A stretch of 33,989 bases of DNA from Micromonospora orduensis (lineage in GTDB: Bacteria > Actinomycetota > Actinomycetes > Mycobacteriales > Micromonosporaceae). The notes beneath the pieces are model-generated. The model searched no databases, was not told the origin of the DNA, and was given only the letters and a program-made list of their open reading frames with translations. How positions within the stretch are numbered: the stretch's first letter is position 1; each line of letters starts with the position of its first letter. This document shows, piece after piece, positions 11,101 to 18,335 of the stretch. The translations under genes and the position numbers were made by a program. The stretch is taken from contig NZ_VDFY01000164.1 of assembly GCF_006228125.1 (NCBI RefSeq), forward strand, positions 1 to 33,989. Direction: 5' to 3'.

Positions 11101-13696
11101 GCACCTGCGTGGCGGCGATCAGCCGTTCCAGGGCGAGGCCGGCGGGCTCGCGCAGCGTCTCGTCCGGCGGGGTCTCCCGCAGCCAGGCGCGCAGCAGCGC
11201 CGCGACGACGGTGGCGTCGGCGGACGCGCGCTGCTGAGCCAGGAAGATCCGGAACACGGCGGCTTCGAGGTCGGGGCTGCGGTCGAGGTCGGTGACGCCG
11301 TAGTGGCCGAGCGCCTTGCCGAGCCGGGCCTGGAAGGCGTCCGGCAGGCCGGCGCGTTCGACGTCGAGGCTCTGCAGGTAGGTGTGGAAGTACTCGCGGG
11401 CGCTGTGCACGTGCGCGCCGCCGTCCTCGCCGGTGGGCCGGTTGCGGCTCAGTTCGGCCAGGTCGGCGAACACGGTGAGGAGGTCGAGTTCGGCGGCCAG
11501 CGGGCGGTGGCCGTCGTCGATGGCCGCACGACGGTCGGTGAGGTAGTCGTCGAGCACCCGGCGGTCGTCGTGCGGGTCGACGTCGAAGCCGAGCAGCAGG
11601 CCGCGCAGGTCCTCCTGACCGCGCCGGCTGCGCTCGGACGGCGACAGCTGCTCGGCGGAGGCGGGCAGGTCCAGTTCGACCGACGGGGTGGCGGTGGCGG
11701 TCGCGGTGTCGTCGCTGTCGTCGGCGAGGGGCTCCAGGCGCAGCAGCGGCGCGCCCGCCTCCACCTGGCTGCCCACGGAGACGGCGCACTCCTTCAGCCG
11801 CGCCTTGAACGGCGCCCGCAGCACCGTCTCCATCTTCATGGCCTCCAGCACGAGTACCGGCGCGCCCGCCTCGACCTCGTCGCCGATCTCCAGCGGCGTG
11901 GCGACGACAAGCGCGGGCATGGGGGAGCGCAGGACGCCTCCCTCGTCGCGGCTGACCCGGTGGGTGACACCGTCCACCTCGACCAGGTGCGTCGGCCCGT
12001 GCGTGCCGGTGAGCAGGCGGTACCTGATGCCGTTGACGACGATCTGGCCGGTGTGCCGATCGAAGCGGTCGAGTTCGACGTCGGCGGTGCGCACCACGCC
12101 ACCTGACTCGATGCCCACCCGGAAGCGGTGCGCGCCGACCCGCGCCACCCGGGTGCGGTAGTCGACGCCGCGCAGCTTGAGATCGAGCGGTCGACCGCTG
12201 GCGTGCTGCACCTGCGGGCGCCCACCGGACGCCGTCGACAGCAGCCGCTGGCGCTCGACGCGCTCCTCCTCCTCGTACGACTCGATGGCGGCGGCGGCCA
12301 GGGCGACCGCGCTGTGCCGGTGCGCGACGAGTCGACCCGCGCCACGGACCCGGTCGATCCAGCCGGTGTCCGCGCTGGCGTCGATCACCTCGGGCTGGTC
12401 GAGCAGGTCGAGCACGAAGCTCTTGTTCGTGGCCCCACCCTCGATGATCACGGTGGTGTTCGCCATGGCCCGCCGCAGCCTGCCCAGCGCCTCGTCGCGG
12501 TCCCGTCCGTACGCGATGATCTTCGCGATCATGGAGTCGAAGTCGGCGGGGATGGTGTCGCCCTCGCTGACGCCGGTGTCCACCCGGATGCCGGGGCCGC
12601 TGGGCAGGTCGAGCCGTGCGATGCGGCCGGGCGACGGCGCGAAGTCACGGTCGGGGTCCTCGGCGTTCAGCCGGGCCTCGATGGCGTGGCCGCGCTCGGC
12701 CGGGGGCGCACCGTCCAGGCGCCCGCCGGAGGCCACGTGCAGTTGCGCCTTGACCAGGTCGAATCCGGTGGTCAGCTCGGTGATCGGGTGCTCGACCTGC
12801 AGGCGGGTGTTGACCTCCAGGAACGCGAACAGCCGGTCGCCCGGGTGGTACAGGAACTCGACGGTGGCCGCGCCCCGGTAGCCGACCGCCACGGCGAGCC
12901 GCTCGGCCGACGCCTTGAGCTCGGCCGCCTGCGCCCGGTCCAGCACCGGCGACGCCGACTCCTCGATGACCTTCTGGTTGCGGCGCTGCACCGAGCAGTC
13001 CCGGACGCCGATCGCCCACGCGGTGCCCTGCCCGTCGGCGATCACCTGGACCTCGACGTGCCGCGCGCCGGTGACCAGCCGCTCCAGGAAGACGATGCCG
13101 CTGCCGAAGGCCCGCGCCGCCTCCTGGCTGGTGCGCTCGTACGCCTCGGCGAGGTCCGCCTCGCTGGTGATCACGCGGATGCCACGCCCGCCGCCGCCCG
13201 CGGTGGCCTTGAGCATCAGCGGGTAGCCGATCTCGGCCGCCGCGGCCCGCGCCGCGTCCAGCGTCTCGACGGCGCCGCGACTCCACGGCGCGACAGGTAC
13301 GCCGACCTTCTCGGCGATGAGCTTCGAGCCGATCTTGTCGCCGAGTTGGCGCATCGCCTCCGGGCTCGGCCCGACGAAGGTGACGCCGATCTTCTCGCAC
13401 AGCTCGGCGAACGCCGGGTCCTCGGCGACGAAACCCCAGCCGACCCACGCGGCGTCGACCCCGGTCTCGACCAGGGCGCGCTCCAGCGTGGCGAGATTCA
13501 GGTACGGGCGGGCGGACGCCGGACCGAGGTCGTAGGCGATGTCCGCCTCGCGTACGAACGTCGCGGTGCGGTCGACGTCGGTGTAGAGGGCGACGGTTTC
13601 CAGCGGGACGCCGGTCTCCGCAGCCAGCTCGCGGACCGCGTGGATGAGCCGCATGGCGGCCTCACCTCGGTTGACGATGGCGATACGGTTGAACAC
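8180..13696 (-). CDS. Single-chain multidomain acyl-CoA (acetyl-CoA) carboxylase, eukaryote-like architecture
   Basis: This 1838-residue protein carries all activities needed to carboxylate an acyl-CoA, probably acetyl-CoA to malonyl-CoA. Order: biotin carboxylase (about 1-465, ATP-grasp GGGGRGIR at 167-174, EVNTRLQVEHPITE at 294-307); linker; biotin carrier domain with EAMKM and biotinyl-Lys 621; a long helical central region (about 660-1230); then carboxyltransferase with the beta-like half first (SGTENMDW, FSGGVSAEDNFGIGGYDRV) and the alpha-like half last (VLANLSGFDGS near 1662, RYHGGAFVVFSKALNPNM). This order and central region match yeast/animal ACC rather than the split bacterial enzyme; VGWGFVAEDP in the BC domain also resembles the eukaryotic form. 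GTG 13694-13696 is preceded by AAAGGGG 8 nt upstream. Substrate chain length cannot be read from sequence. Confidence 0.93.
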   Translation of the reverse strand: MFNRIAIVNRGEAAMRLIHAVRELAAETGVPLETVALYTDVDRTATFVREADIAYDLGPASARPYLNLATLERALVETGVDAAWVGWGFVAEDPAFAELCEKIGVTFVGPSPEAMRQLGDKIGSKLIAEKVGVPVAPWSRGAVETLDAARAAAAEIGYPLMLKATAGGGGRGIRVITSEADLAEAYERTSQEAARAFGSGIVFLERLVTGARHVEVQVIADGQGTAWAIGVRDCSVQRRNQKVIEESASPVLDRAQAAELKASAERLAVAVGYRGAATVEFLYHPGDRLFAFLEVNTRLQVEHPITELTTGFDLVKAQLHVASGGRLDGAPPAERGHAIEARLNAEDPDRDFAPSPGRIARLDLPSGPGIRVDTGVSEGDTIPADFDSMIAKIIAYGRDRDEALGRLRRAMANTTVIIEGGATNKSFVLDLLDQPEVIDASADTGWIDRVRGAGRLVAHRHSAVALAAAAIESYEEEERVERQRLLSTASGGRPQVQHASGRPLDLKLRGVDYRTRVARVGAHRFRVGIESGGVVRTADVELDRFDRHTGQIVVNGIRYRLLTGTHGPTHLVEVDGVTHRVSRDEGGVLRSPMPALVVATPLEIGDEVEAGAPVLVLEAMKMETVLRAPFKARLKECAVSVGSQVEAGAPLLRLEPLADDSDDTATATATPSVELDLPASAEQLSPSERSRRGQEDLRGLLLGFDVDPHDDRRVLDDYLTDRRAAIDDGHRPLAAELDLLTVFADLAELSRNRPTGEDGGAHVHSAREYFHTYLQSLDVERAGLPDAFQARLGKALGHYGVTDLDRSPDLEAAVFRIFLAQQRASADATVVAALLRAWLRETPPDETLREPAGLALERLIAATQVRFPVVADLARGVVFAWFAQPLLRRNRARVYAEVRGHLRHLDAHPDSPDRAERVAAMVRSTEPLVRLLGQRLVRDHLDNTVMLEVLTRRYYGNKALTSVRTRTVADCSFVVAERADSSVVSAAVSFDALDRALRGLADLATGEESVDADIYLGWENQPEDFDAMAAALLAVITAHPLPPQVRRLTATVAGRGGAVMHHHFTFRPSGAAMAEDRLIRGLHPYIAERMQLERLHKFDLTRLPSSDEEVYLFQCVARENPADERLVAFAQVRDLTELREQDGRLVALPTTEDAIAACLDSIRRAQSRRPSKTRFNTNRIVVYVWPPSELTREEMEMIAGRVRPTTVGAGLEEILFIARQRDRRTGELTKIAVRISFDATGGAELAVGEPPVEPVEPLDEYRLKVLRASSRNTVYPYELTGRLGDFVEHDLDDTHAVQDGRCSSPPTTGSDGAPSLVPVDRPKGRNRAAIVAGVVTTPTERYPQGVTRVVLLGDPTKSLGALSEPECRRVIAALDLAERMRVPLEWWALSAGARISMTSGTENMDWVAAALKRIVEFTQAGGEINIVVAGINVGAQPYWNAEATMLMHTKGVLVMTPDSAMVLTGKQSLDFSGGVSAEDNFGIGGYDRVMGPNGQAQYWAPNLTAARDVLMAHYDHTYVAPGEDAPRRATTTDPADRDISAFPHDVAGSAFATVGEIFSAEANPDRKKPFDIRTVMRALSDQDHPVLERWAGMADADTAVVQDVHLGGIPVCLLGIESRSVPRHGFPPTDGPDTYTAGTLFPRSSKKAARAINAASGNRPLVVLANLSGFDGSPESMRKLQLEYGAEIGRAIVNFRGPIVFCVISRYHGGAFVVFSKALNPNMTVLALEGSFASVLGGAPAAAVVFSADVNARTAADPRVRDLEARVAATSGTERAALTAELDELRSSVRAEKLGEVATEFDRVHNIQRAVEVGSVDAVIRAAELRPRIIEAIETRLG

Positions 13697-13820
13697 CCGA
13701 CTGACCCCTTTGGTAGACCATGGCCTGCGCGCCGCGAGTGGACGACTCCCGGCAGTGATCACTTTTCCGGCTGTGGGCGGGCGGCGCCATGGCGCAATCA
13801 CCGAACCAACCGGCCCTCAG

Positions 13821-13837
13821 TTGTAGGAACTCCACAA
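13821..13837. promoter_or_regulatory. Imperfect dyad in the AT-richer island upstream of the carboxylase gene
   Basis: TTGTAGG-AAC-TCCACAA is an imperfect palindrome (outer TTGT/ACAA perfect, 5 of 7 positions per arm). It lies about 125 bp upstream of the carboxylase start, inside the only AT-richer stretch of this gap. It could be an operator for a regulator of fatty-acid supply. I cannot place a convincing -35/-10 pair. Confidence 0.3.
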
Positions 13838-13893
13838 ATCTTTTGGTCCCCGTCCGACATAGGGCGAGGGTGGCACGTCGTGTGCCGGGGCTG

Positions 13894-14244
13894 CTACTCC
13901 GAGCGAGCGGTGCTGCGCATCCGCCATGCGTCGGTGATGAGCTCGGTCAGGCGCTCCACGTCCACCCGCTCCAGCCGCAGCAGGACCAGGGGCAGCCCGT
14001 CGTACCCGGGCGCGGTGAAGAACAGCTCGGGCTCGCCGAGTAGGAGCGCCTGCTTCTCCGCCTCGTCGCCCACGTAGAGCACCGCGACGTCGGTGCGGAT
14101 GCGGCGGCGCTCCCCGGGCCGGCGCTCGGGGTAGGACCAGACGAAGCCCTTGTTGTCGACCCGGAAGTCGAAGCCCTCGCTGTCGATCTCGACGACGTCC
14201 GGTAGCGACCGGACCAGACTCCGCAGATCGTCGGCGTCAGCCAT
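13894..14244 (-). CDS. MmcQ/YjbR-like small protein
   Basis: This 116-residue cytosolic protein has the layout of the MmcQ/YjbR (CyaY-like double-wing) family: an N-terminal helix (LRSLVRSLPDVVE), strands with FVWSYPERRPGERRR and VAVLYV, the segment ALLLGEPELFFTAPGYDGLPLVLLRL and the terminal helix ERLTELITDAWRMRS. Members are thought to bind DNA or other proteins but have no defined role. ATG 14244 is preceded by GGGAG at a spacing of 9 nt; a GTG three codons upstream would lie directly on that site and is unlikely. It is transcribed in the same direction as the carboxylase gene, 197 nt ahead of it. Confidence 0.8.
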   Translation of the reverse strand: MADADDLRSLVRSLPDVVEIDSEGFDFRVDNKGFVWSYPERRPGERRRIRTDVAVLYVGDEAEKQALLLGEPELFFTAPGYDGLPLVLLRLERVDVERLTELITDAWRMRSTARSE

Positions 14245-14349
14245 CGGGATCACTCCCGGACACCGACTCGCGCATGGGGACAGGCTAGCCGCCGCGTCGA
14301 GAGCGCGGGAGTCGCCCGGTTGCGGGCGGAATGTCGGGTTCCGCGCCCC

Positions 14350-14374
14350 CGCGGCAGGTCGGCCACCTGCCGCG
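14350..14374. promoter_or_regulatory. Perfect 10-bp inverted repeat upstream of the ABC importer operon
   Basis: CGCGGCAGGT (14350-14359) and ACCTGCCGCG (14365-14374) form a perfect repeat with a 5-nt centre, about 100 nt upstream of the binding-protein start. A -10-like TACCGT lies at 14401-14406. It may be an operator or an RNA hairpin; the sequence does not decide. Confidence 0.35.
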
Positions 14375-14477
14375 ATCTGGGTGCCGCCCGTCGGATCGGG
14401 TACCGTCGCCTGTCACACCATCTTCGCACCAACCTGGCTGCCCGTCACAGGGGGAGCCGCACCGGAGGGACACAGCC

Positions 14478-15296
14478 GTGAGGTTCTCAAGCGCAGCCCG
14501 CCAGGCCGGGCTCCTCGTGACGATCGCCGCACTGGCGGTGACCGCGGGATGCGCCAAGAAGGATGACAGCGAGGTCCAGGCGAACGGCGTCAAGCTCGTC
14601 CAGGCGGGCAAGCTGACGGTCTGCACCCACCTGCCGTACCCGCCGTTCCAGTCCAAGGACGCCAGCGGCAAGGTGACCGGCTTCGACGTCGACGTGATGG
14701 ACCTGGTGGCCAAGGAGCTGGGCGTCGAGCAGACGATCATCGACACCCCGTTCGAGGGGATCAAGTCCGGCCAGGACCTGAACACCGGCAAGTGCGACAC
14801 CGCCGCCGCCGGCATGACGATCACCGAGGAACGGCAGAAGGTGATGAACTTCTCCGACCCGTACTTCGACGCGACCCAGGCGATGCTGGTCAAGACCGGC
14901 AAGGCGTACAAGTCGCTCGACGACCTGCGGGGCAAGAAGTTCGGCGTCCAGGCGGCGACCACCGGCCGCGACTACGCCAAGAAGTACGAGAAGGAGAAGG
15001 GCCTGCAGCTCGTCGAGTTCGAGGATCTCGCCGCCCTCCAGCAGGCCGTCGCCAACGGCCAGGTCGAGGCCGCCATCAACGACCTGCCGGTCTGGACCGA
15101 GTACCTCAAGAACAACCCGGGCGGGTTCGAGGTGGCCGCCGAGTTCGACACCGGTGAGCAGTACGGCTTCTCGGTGAAGAAGGACGGCAACCCGGAGCTG
15201 CTCAAGAAGATCAACGAGACGCTGACCAAGGCCAAGCAGGACGGCACGTACGACACGATCTACGAGAAGTGGATCGGCAAGCGGCCGAGCGCCTGA
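14478..15296 (+). CDS. Polar amino-acid ABC transporter substrate-binding lipoprotein
   Basis: This 272-residue extracellular binding protein is anchored by a lipid. The signal peptide ends in VTAGC with the lipidated cysteine at residue 25, followed by a charged KKDDSE linker. The mature part is a SBP_bac_3 domain: GKLTVCTHLPYPPF, TGFDVDVMDLVAKELG, FEGIKSGQDLNTGKCD, AAAGMTITEERQKVMNFSDPY, the lobe crossover around LDDLRGKKFGVQAATTG, and NGQVEAAINDLP. This domain binds glutamine, glutamate, histidine or similar amino acids; the ligand is not predictable here. GTG 14478 is preceded by GGAGGGA at 14464-14470. It is the first gene of a three-gene importer operon. Confidence 0.93.
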   Translation: MRFSSAARQAGLLVTIAALAVTAGCAKKDDSEVQANGVKLVQAGKLTVCTHLPYPPFQSKDASGKVTGFDVDVMDLVAKELGVEQTIIDTPFEGIKSGQDLNTGKCDTAAAGMTITEERQKVMNFSDPYFDATQAMLVKTGKAYKSLDDLRGKKFGVQAATTGRDYAKKYEKEKGLQLVEFEDLAALQQAVANGQVEAAINDLPVWTEYLKNNPGGFEVAAEFDTGEQYGFSVKKDGNPELLKKINETLTKAKQDGTYDTIYEKWIGKRPSA

Positions 15297-15308
15297 TCGA
15301 CGCTCCAT

Positions 15309-15338
15309 CGGGCAGGGCGCGCGCCGGCGCCCTGCCCG
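15309..15338 (+). terminator. Intra-operon hairpin between binding-protein and permease genes
   Basis: CGGGCAGGGCGC (15309-15320) pairs perfectly with GCGCCCTGCCCG (15327-15338) around a 6-nt loop, starting 12 nt after the binding-protein stop. This position suits an attenuator or mRNA-stabilising 3' hairpin that leaves the binding protein more abundant than the membrane parts (inference). Confidence 0.6.
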
Positions 15339-15369
15339 TCGGCACCCTCCGGGAAGGCAACGACCGAAC

Positions 15370-16164
15370 GTGAAGCTGCGACGCCGTCAGCGGGAACGAC
15401 TGTCCCTCGGTATCCAGTACCTGGTGTTCATCGCCGTCATCGCCGCGGTGCTCTTCGCCGCGGACTGGGACAGGTTGGCCGACGCGTTCTTCCGCGTCGA
15501 CATCATCAAGTCGATGTTCCCGACGATCATCACGGTCGCGCTGCGCAACACCATCCTCTACACGCTTGGCGCTTTCGCCTTCGGCCTGGTTTTCGGCACC
15601 ATCCTGGCGCTGATGCGGCTGTCCCGGGTGGCGCCGTACCGCTGGGTGGCGACGGCGTACATCGAGTTGTTCCGGGGTCTGCCCGCGCTGCTGGTGCTCT
15701 TCCTCGTCGGGTACGGCATCCCGATCGCCTTCCCGGAGCGCCAGATCCCGGGCGGCGTGTTCGGTTCCATCGCGATCGGCCTGGGGTTGACCGCGGCGGC
15801 GTACATGGCCGAGACCATCCGGGCCGGCATCCAGGCTGTCCCCAAGGGGCAGATGGAGGCGGCGCGCACCCTCGGCATGTCGCACTTCACTGCCATGCGC
15901 ACGATCGTCATCCCGCAGGCGTTCCGGATCGTGATCCCGCCGCTGACGAACGAGTTGATCCTGCTCACCAAGGACTCGTCGCTGGCCTACGTGCTGGGCG
16001 TGACGGCGCAGACCATCGAGATCACCAAGTTCGGCCGGGACATGCTGAACGACCGGGTGAACGCGACCCCGCTGCTGGTGGCCGGCCTCGCCTACCTGGT
16101 GATCACCCTGCCGCTGTCCCAGGTGGTACGACGCCTCGAACTCCGCTACGCCAAGGCCCGGTGA
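15370..16164 (+). CDS. Amino-acid ABC transporter permease (HisM/GlnP type)
   Basis: This 264-residue inner-membrane subunit has about five hydrophobic helices, the first at residues 12-30 ([19 protein letters not shown]). The EAA loop that contacts the ATPase is clear: [21 protein letters not shown]. The segments [15 protein letters not shown] and [14 protein letters not shown] are typical of the His/Glu/Gln/opine family. It starts at GTG 15370 with GGGAAGG at 15352-15358, and its stop TGA overlaps the next gene's GTG. Only one permease gene is present, so a homodimer is likely. Confidence 0.93.
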   Translation: MKLRRRQRERLSLGIQYLVFIAVIAAVLFAADWDRLADAFFRVDIIKSMFPTIITVALRNTILYTLGAFAFGLVFGTILALMRLSRVAPYRWVATAYIELFRGLPALLVLFLVGYGIPIAFPERQIPGGVFGSIAIGLGLTAAAYMAETIRAGIQAVPKGQMEAARTLGMSHFTAMRTIVIPQAFRIVIPPLTNELILLTKDSSLAYVLGVTAQTIEITKFGRDMLNDRVNATPLLVAGLAYLVITLPLSQVVRRLELRYAKAR

Positions 16165-17009
16165 CCCGCATGACGACCACGCCATCCCGTCCCGCCGTCG
16201 AGATCCGCGACCTGCACAAGTCCTTCGGGCCCCTGGAGGTGCTCAGGGGCATCGACTTCGAGGTCGCCCAGGGCGAGGTGGTCTGCGTCATCGGGCCGTC
16301 CGGCTCCGGGAAGTCGACGTTGCTGCGCTGCGTCGACCTGCTCGAGGAGCCGACCGCCGGCCGGATCTGGGTGAACGGCGTCGAGATGACCGACCCGGAC
16401 GTCGAGGTCGACGCCGTGCGTCGCGGCATCGGCATGGTCTTCCAGTCGTTCAACCTGTTTCCGCACCTGACCGTGCTGAACAACCTCACCATCGCCCAGC
16501 GCCGGGTGCTGCGGCGCGGTCGCGCCGAGGCCGAGCGGATCGCGCGGGCCAACCTGGAGCGCGTCGGGCTGACCGACAAGGCCGACGCGTTCCCGGCGCA
16601 GCTCTCCGGTGGGCAGCAGCAGCGGGCGGCGATCGCCCGGTCGCTGTCGATGGAGCCGAAGCTGATGCTCTTCGACGAGCCGACCTCCGCGCTCGACCCG
16701 GAACTCGTCGGCGACGTGCTCACCGTCATGCGCAAGCTGGCCGAGGAGGGCATGACGATGATGGTGGTCACCCACGAGATGGCGTTCGCCCGCGACGTCG
16801 CCGACCGGGTCGTCTTCATGGACGGTGGCGTGGTGGTCGAGCAGGGGCCGCCGCAGGAGGTGCTCGGCGCGCCGAAGCACGAACGGACCCGTGCGTTCCT
16901 CTCCCGGGTCCTCGACCCGACCCGTGTCGCGCAACTCGGCCAGCCCGACCAGGCTCCCGAGCCGCCCGCGGCCTCCGGCCTGCCGGCCGACGACCGCCGC
17001 GCCGTCTGA
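16161..17009 (+). CDS. Amino-acid ABC transporter ATP-binding protein (GlnQ type)
   Basis: This 282-residue ATPase drives the importer. It shows Walker [10 protein letters not shown] (45-53), Q-loop FQSFNLFPH, signature [15 protein letters not shown] (148-162), Walker [15 protein letters not shown], and the H-loop [15 protein letters not shown]. The sequence is full length with a short Pro/Ala-rich tail. I chose GTG 16161 because it overlaps the permease stop by 4 nt (GTGA); ATG 16170 is an in-frame alternative with no better ribosome-binding site. Confidence 0.93.
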   Translation: MTRMTTTPSRPAVEIRDLHKSFGPLEVLRGIDFEVAQGEVVCVIGPSGSGKSTLLRCVDLLEEPTAGRIWVNGVEMTDPDVEVDAVRRGIGMVFQSFNLFPHLTVLNNLTIAQRRVLRRGRAEAERIARANLERVGLTDKADAFPAQLSGGQQQRAAIARSLSMEPKLMLFDEPTSALDPELVGDVLTVMRKLAEEGMTMMVVTHEMAFARDVADRVVFMDGGVVVEQGPPQEVLGAPKHERTRAFLSRVLDPTRVAQLGQPDQAPEPPAASGLPADDRRAV

Positions 17010-17032
17010 CGGTCCTTTCCTGGTACGTCCAC

Positions 17033-17053
17033 CCCGTCGGCAGTGCCGGCGGG
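17033..17053 (+). terminator. Possible terminator after the ABC importer operon
   Basis: CCCGTCGG (17033-17040) pairs with CCGGCGGG (17046-17053) with one wobble pair and a 5-nt loop, 23 nt after the ATPase stop. The stem is short. Confidence 0.35.
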
Positions 17054-17312
17054 CCGTTGGCGCGTGCGGTGACGGCGCGGAGCAGGTTCATGCTCGATCG
17101 AAGTGCGTCGTGATGTCAAGGTAATCTTTTTGCAATCAGACCTGTACTTTCGTCGATGGATTACATAAGTTGCTGTCATCCACCGAAAGTTCTGAGTCTT
17201 CCGAGCAAAGCCCGCGACGAGCCTCACCCTCAGTCGTGCCTGGACCCCCGTGCTCGGCGGTCGATGCACCCTGCCCTTCGTCGCGTCTTCGCCCGGTCGG
17301 GAACGGAGACCC
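17054..17312 (+). promoter_or_regulatory. Leader region of the copper-redox operon with an AT-rich island and a dyad
   Basis: This gap before the laccase gene has no convincing coding sequence. It contains an AT-rich stretch (about 17110-17175, including TAATCTTTTTGCAATC and TTACATAAG) that stands out from the surrounding DNA and is the likely promoter zone. A dyad brackets it: ACTTTCG (17146-17152) with CGAAAGT (17184-17190), and inner GATGG (17155-17159) with TCATC (17176-17180, one G-T pair), which could form a branched hairpin or bind a regulator. I could not assign a consensus -35/-10 pair or a known copper-regulator box. Confidence 0.4.
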
Positions 17313-18317
17313 ATGGACGATCACGCCGTTGGCTCCCACCGCCACCTGTCCCGTCGATCCCTGATCGCCACCGGGGCGCTCGCCGCCGGAGCGTTGGGCG
17401 CGTCCGCCCCCACGCTCGGCACCGCGTTCGGAGGCAGCCCTGCCCGGGCCGCCGCCGGCGTCACCAGGAAGGTCACCCTTTACGCGGAGCAGTTGCCCGG
17501 AGGGCTGTTCGGGTACGGCCTCGCACCCGGCCAGGCCACCGTGCCGGGGCCGGTCCTGGAGATGTACGAGGGCGACACCCTGGAGATCACCCTGGTCAAC
17601 ACCACAAACCAGAGGCTGTCCATCCATCCGCACGGGGTGGACTACAGCACCGACTCGGACGGCAGCCCGTTCAACGCCTCGTTCAACGATCCCGGTGAGA
17701 CGCGGACGTACGTCTGGCGCTCGCACGAGATGGTGGCCGCGGCGGGTCGGCGGTACATGCCGGGCAGCGCCGGCTACTGGCACTACCACGACCATGCCAT
17801 GGGCACCGACCACGGCACCGGCGGTGTCGCGAAGGGACTGTACGGGGCACTGGTCGTCCGGCGGCGCGGCGACATCCTGCCGTCCAAGCAGTTCACAGTC
17901 GTGTTCAACGACATGATGATCAACAACAAGATGGCGCCGGACACCCCGATGTTCGAGGCGAACCTCGGCGACCGCGTGGAGTGGATCGCCATCGGGCACG
18001 GCGGCACCTTCCACACCTTCCACCTGCACGCGCACCGCTGGGCGGACAACCGCACCGGGATGTTGGAGGGCCCGGCCGACCCGAGCCTGGTGATCGACAA
18101 CAAGGACCTCAACCCGGGCAGCTCCTTCGGGTTCCAGGTGCTGGCCGGCGAGGGCGTCGGCCCCGGGGCCTGGATGTACCACTGCCACGTGCAGTTCCAC
18201 TCCGACGGCGGCATGGCCGGGATCTTCCTGGTGCGCAACGCCGACGGCAGCATGCCGCCCGGAGCCGAGGAGGCGATCCACCGGTTCCAGGGCCACACCC
18301 ACACGCACGGAAGCTGA
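17313..18317 (+). CDS. Small two-domain laccase (SLAC-type multicopper oxidase), Tat-exported
   Basis: This 334-residue multicopper oxidase should oxidise phenols or a protein donor and reduce oxygen to water outside the membrane. The N-terminus carries a twin-arginine motif, SRRSLI (13-18), and a hydrophobic segment to about residue 48. All copper ligand motifs are present: H105-P-H107, W-H157-Y-H159-D-H, H234-TF-H237-L-H239, and H290-C291-H292 with H296. Length and motif order match Streptomyces small laccases, which work as trimers of two-domain chains. ATG 17313 has GGAG at 17305-17308. It opens a four-gene operon; the next gene begins 18 nt later. Confidence 0.93.
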   Translation: MDDHAVGSHRHLSRRSLIATGALAAGALGASAPTLGTAFGGSPARAAAGVTRKVTLYAEQLPGGLFGYGLAPGQATVPGPVLEMYEGDTLEITLVNTTNQRLSIHPHGVDYSTDSDGSPFNASFNDPGETRTYVWRSHEMVAAAGRRYMPGSAGYWHYHDHAMGTDHGTGGVAKGLYGALVVRRRGDILPSKQFTVVFNDMMINNKMAPDTPMFEANLGDRVEWIAIGHGGTFHTFHLHAHRWADNRTGMLEGPADPSLVIDNKDLNPGSSFGFQVLAGEGVGPGAWMYHCHVQFHSDGGMAGIFLVRNADGSMPPGAEEAIHRFQGHTHTHGS

Positions 18318-18335
18318 CCGAAAGTGGGGACGGGG

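Noticed and set aside
8825..12106. 1093-codon open frame on the plus strand inside the carboxylase gene
   Set aside because: It is antisense to a clearly real gene and is made of repetitive Gly/Arg/Val/His sequence typical of a GC-bias shadow frame.
17170..17364. Short serine-rich open frame in the laccase leader
   Set aside because: It starts with TTG, has no ribosome-binding site and runs into the laccase gene out of frame.
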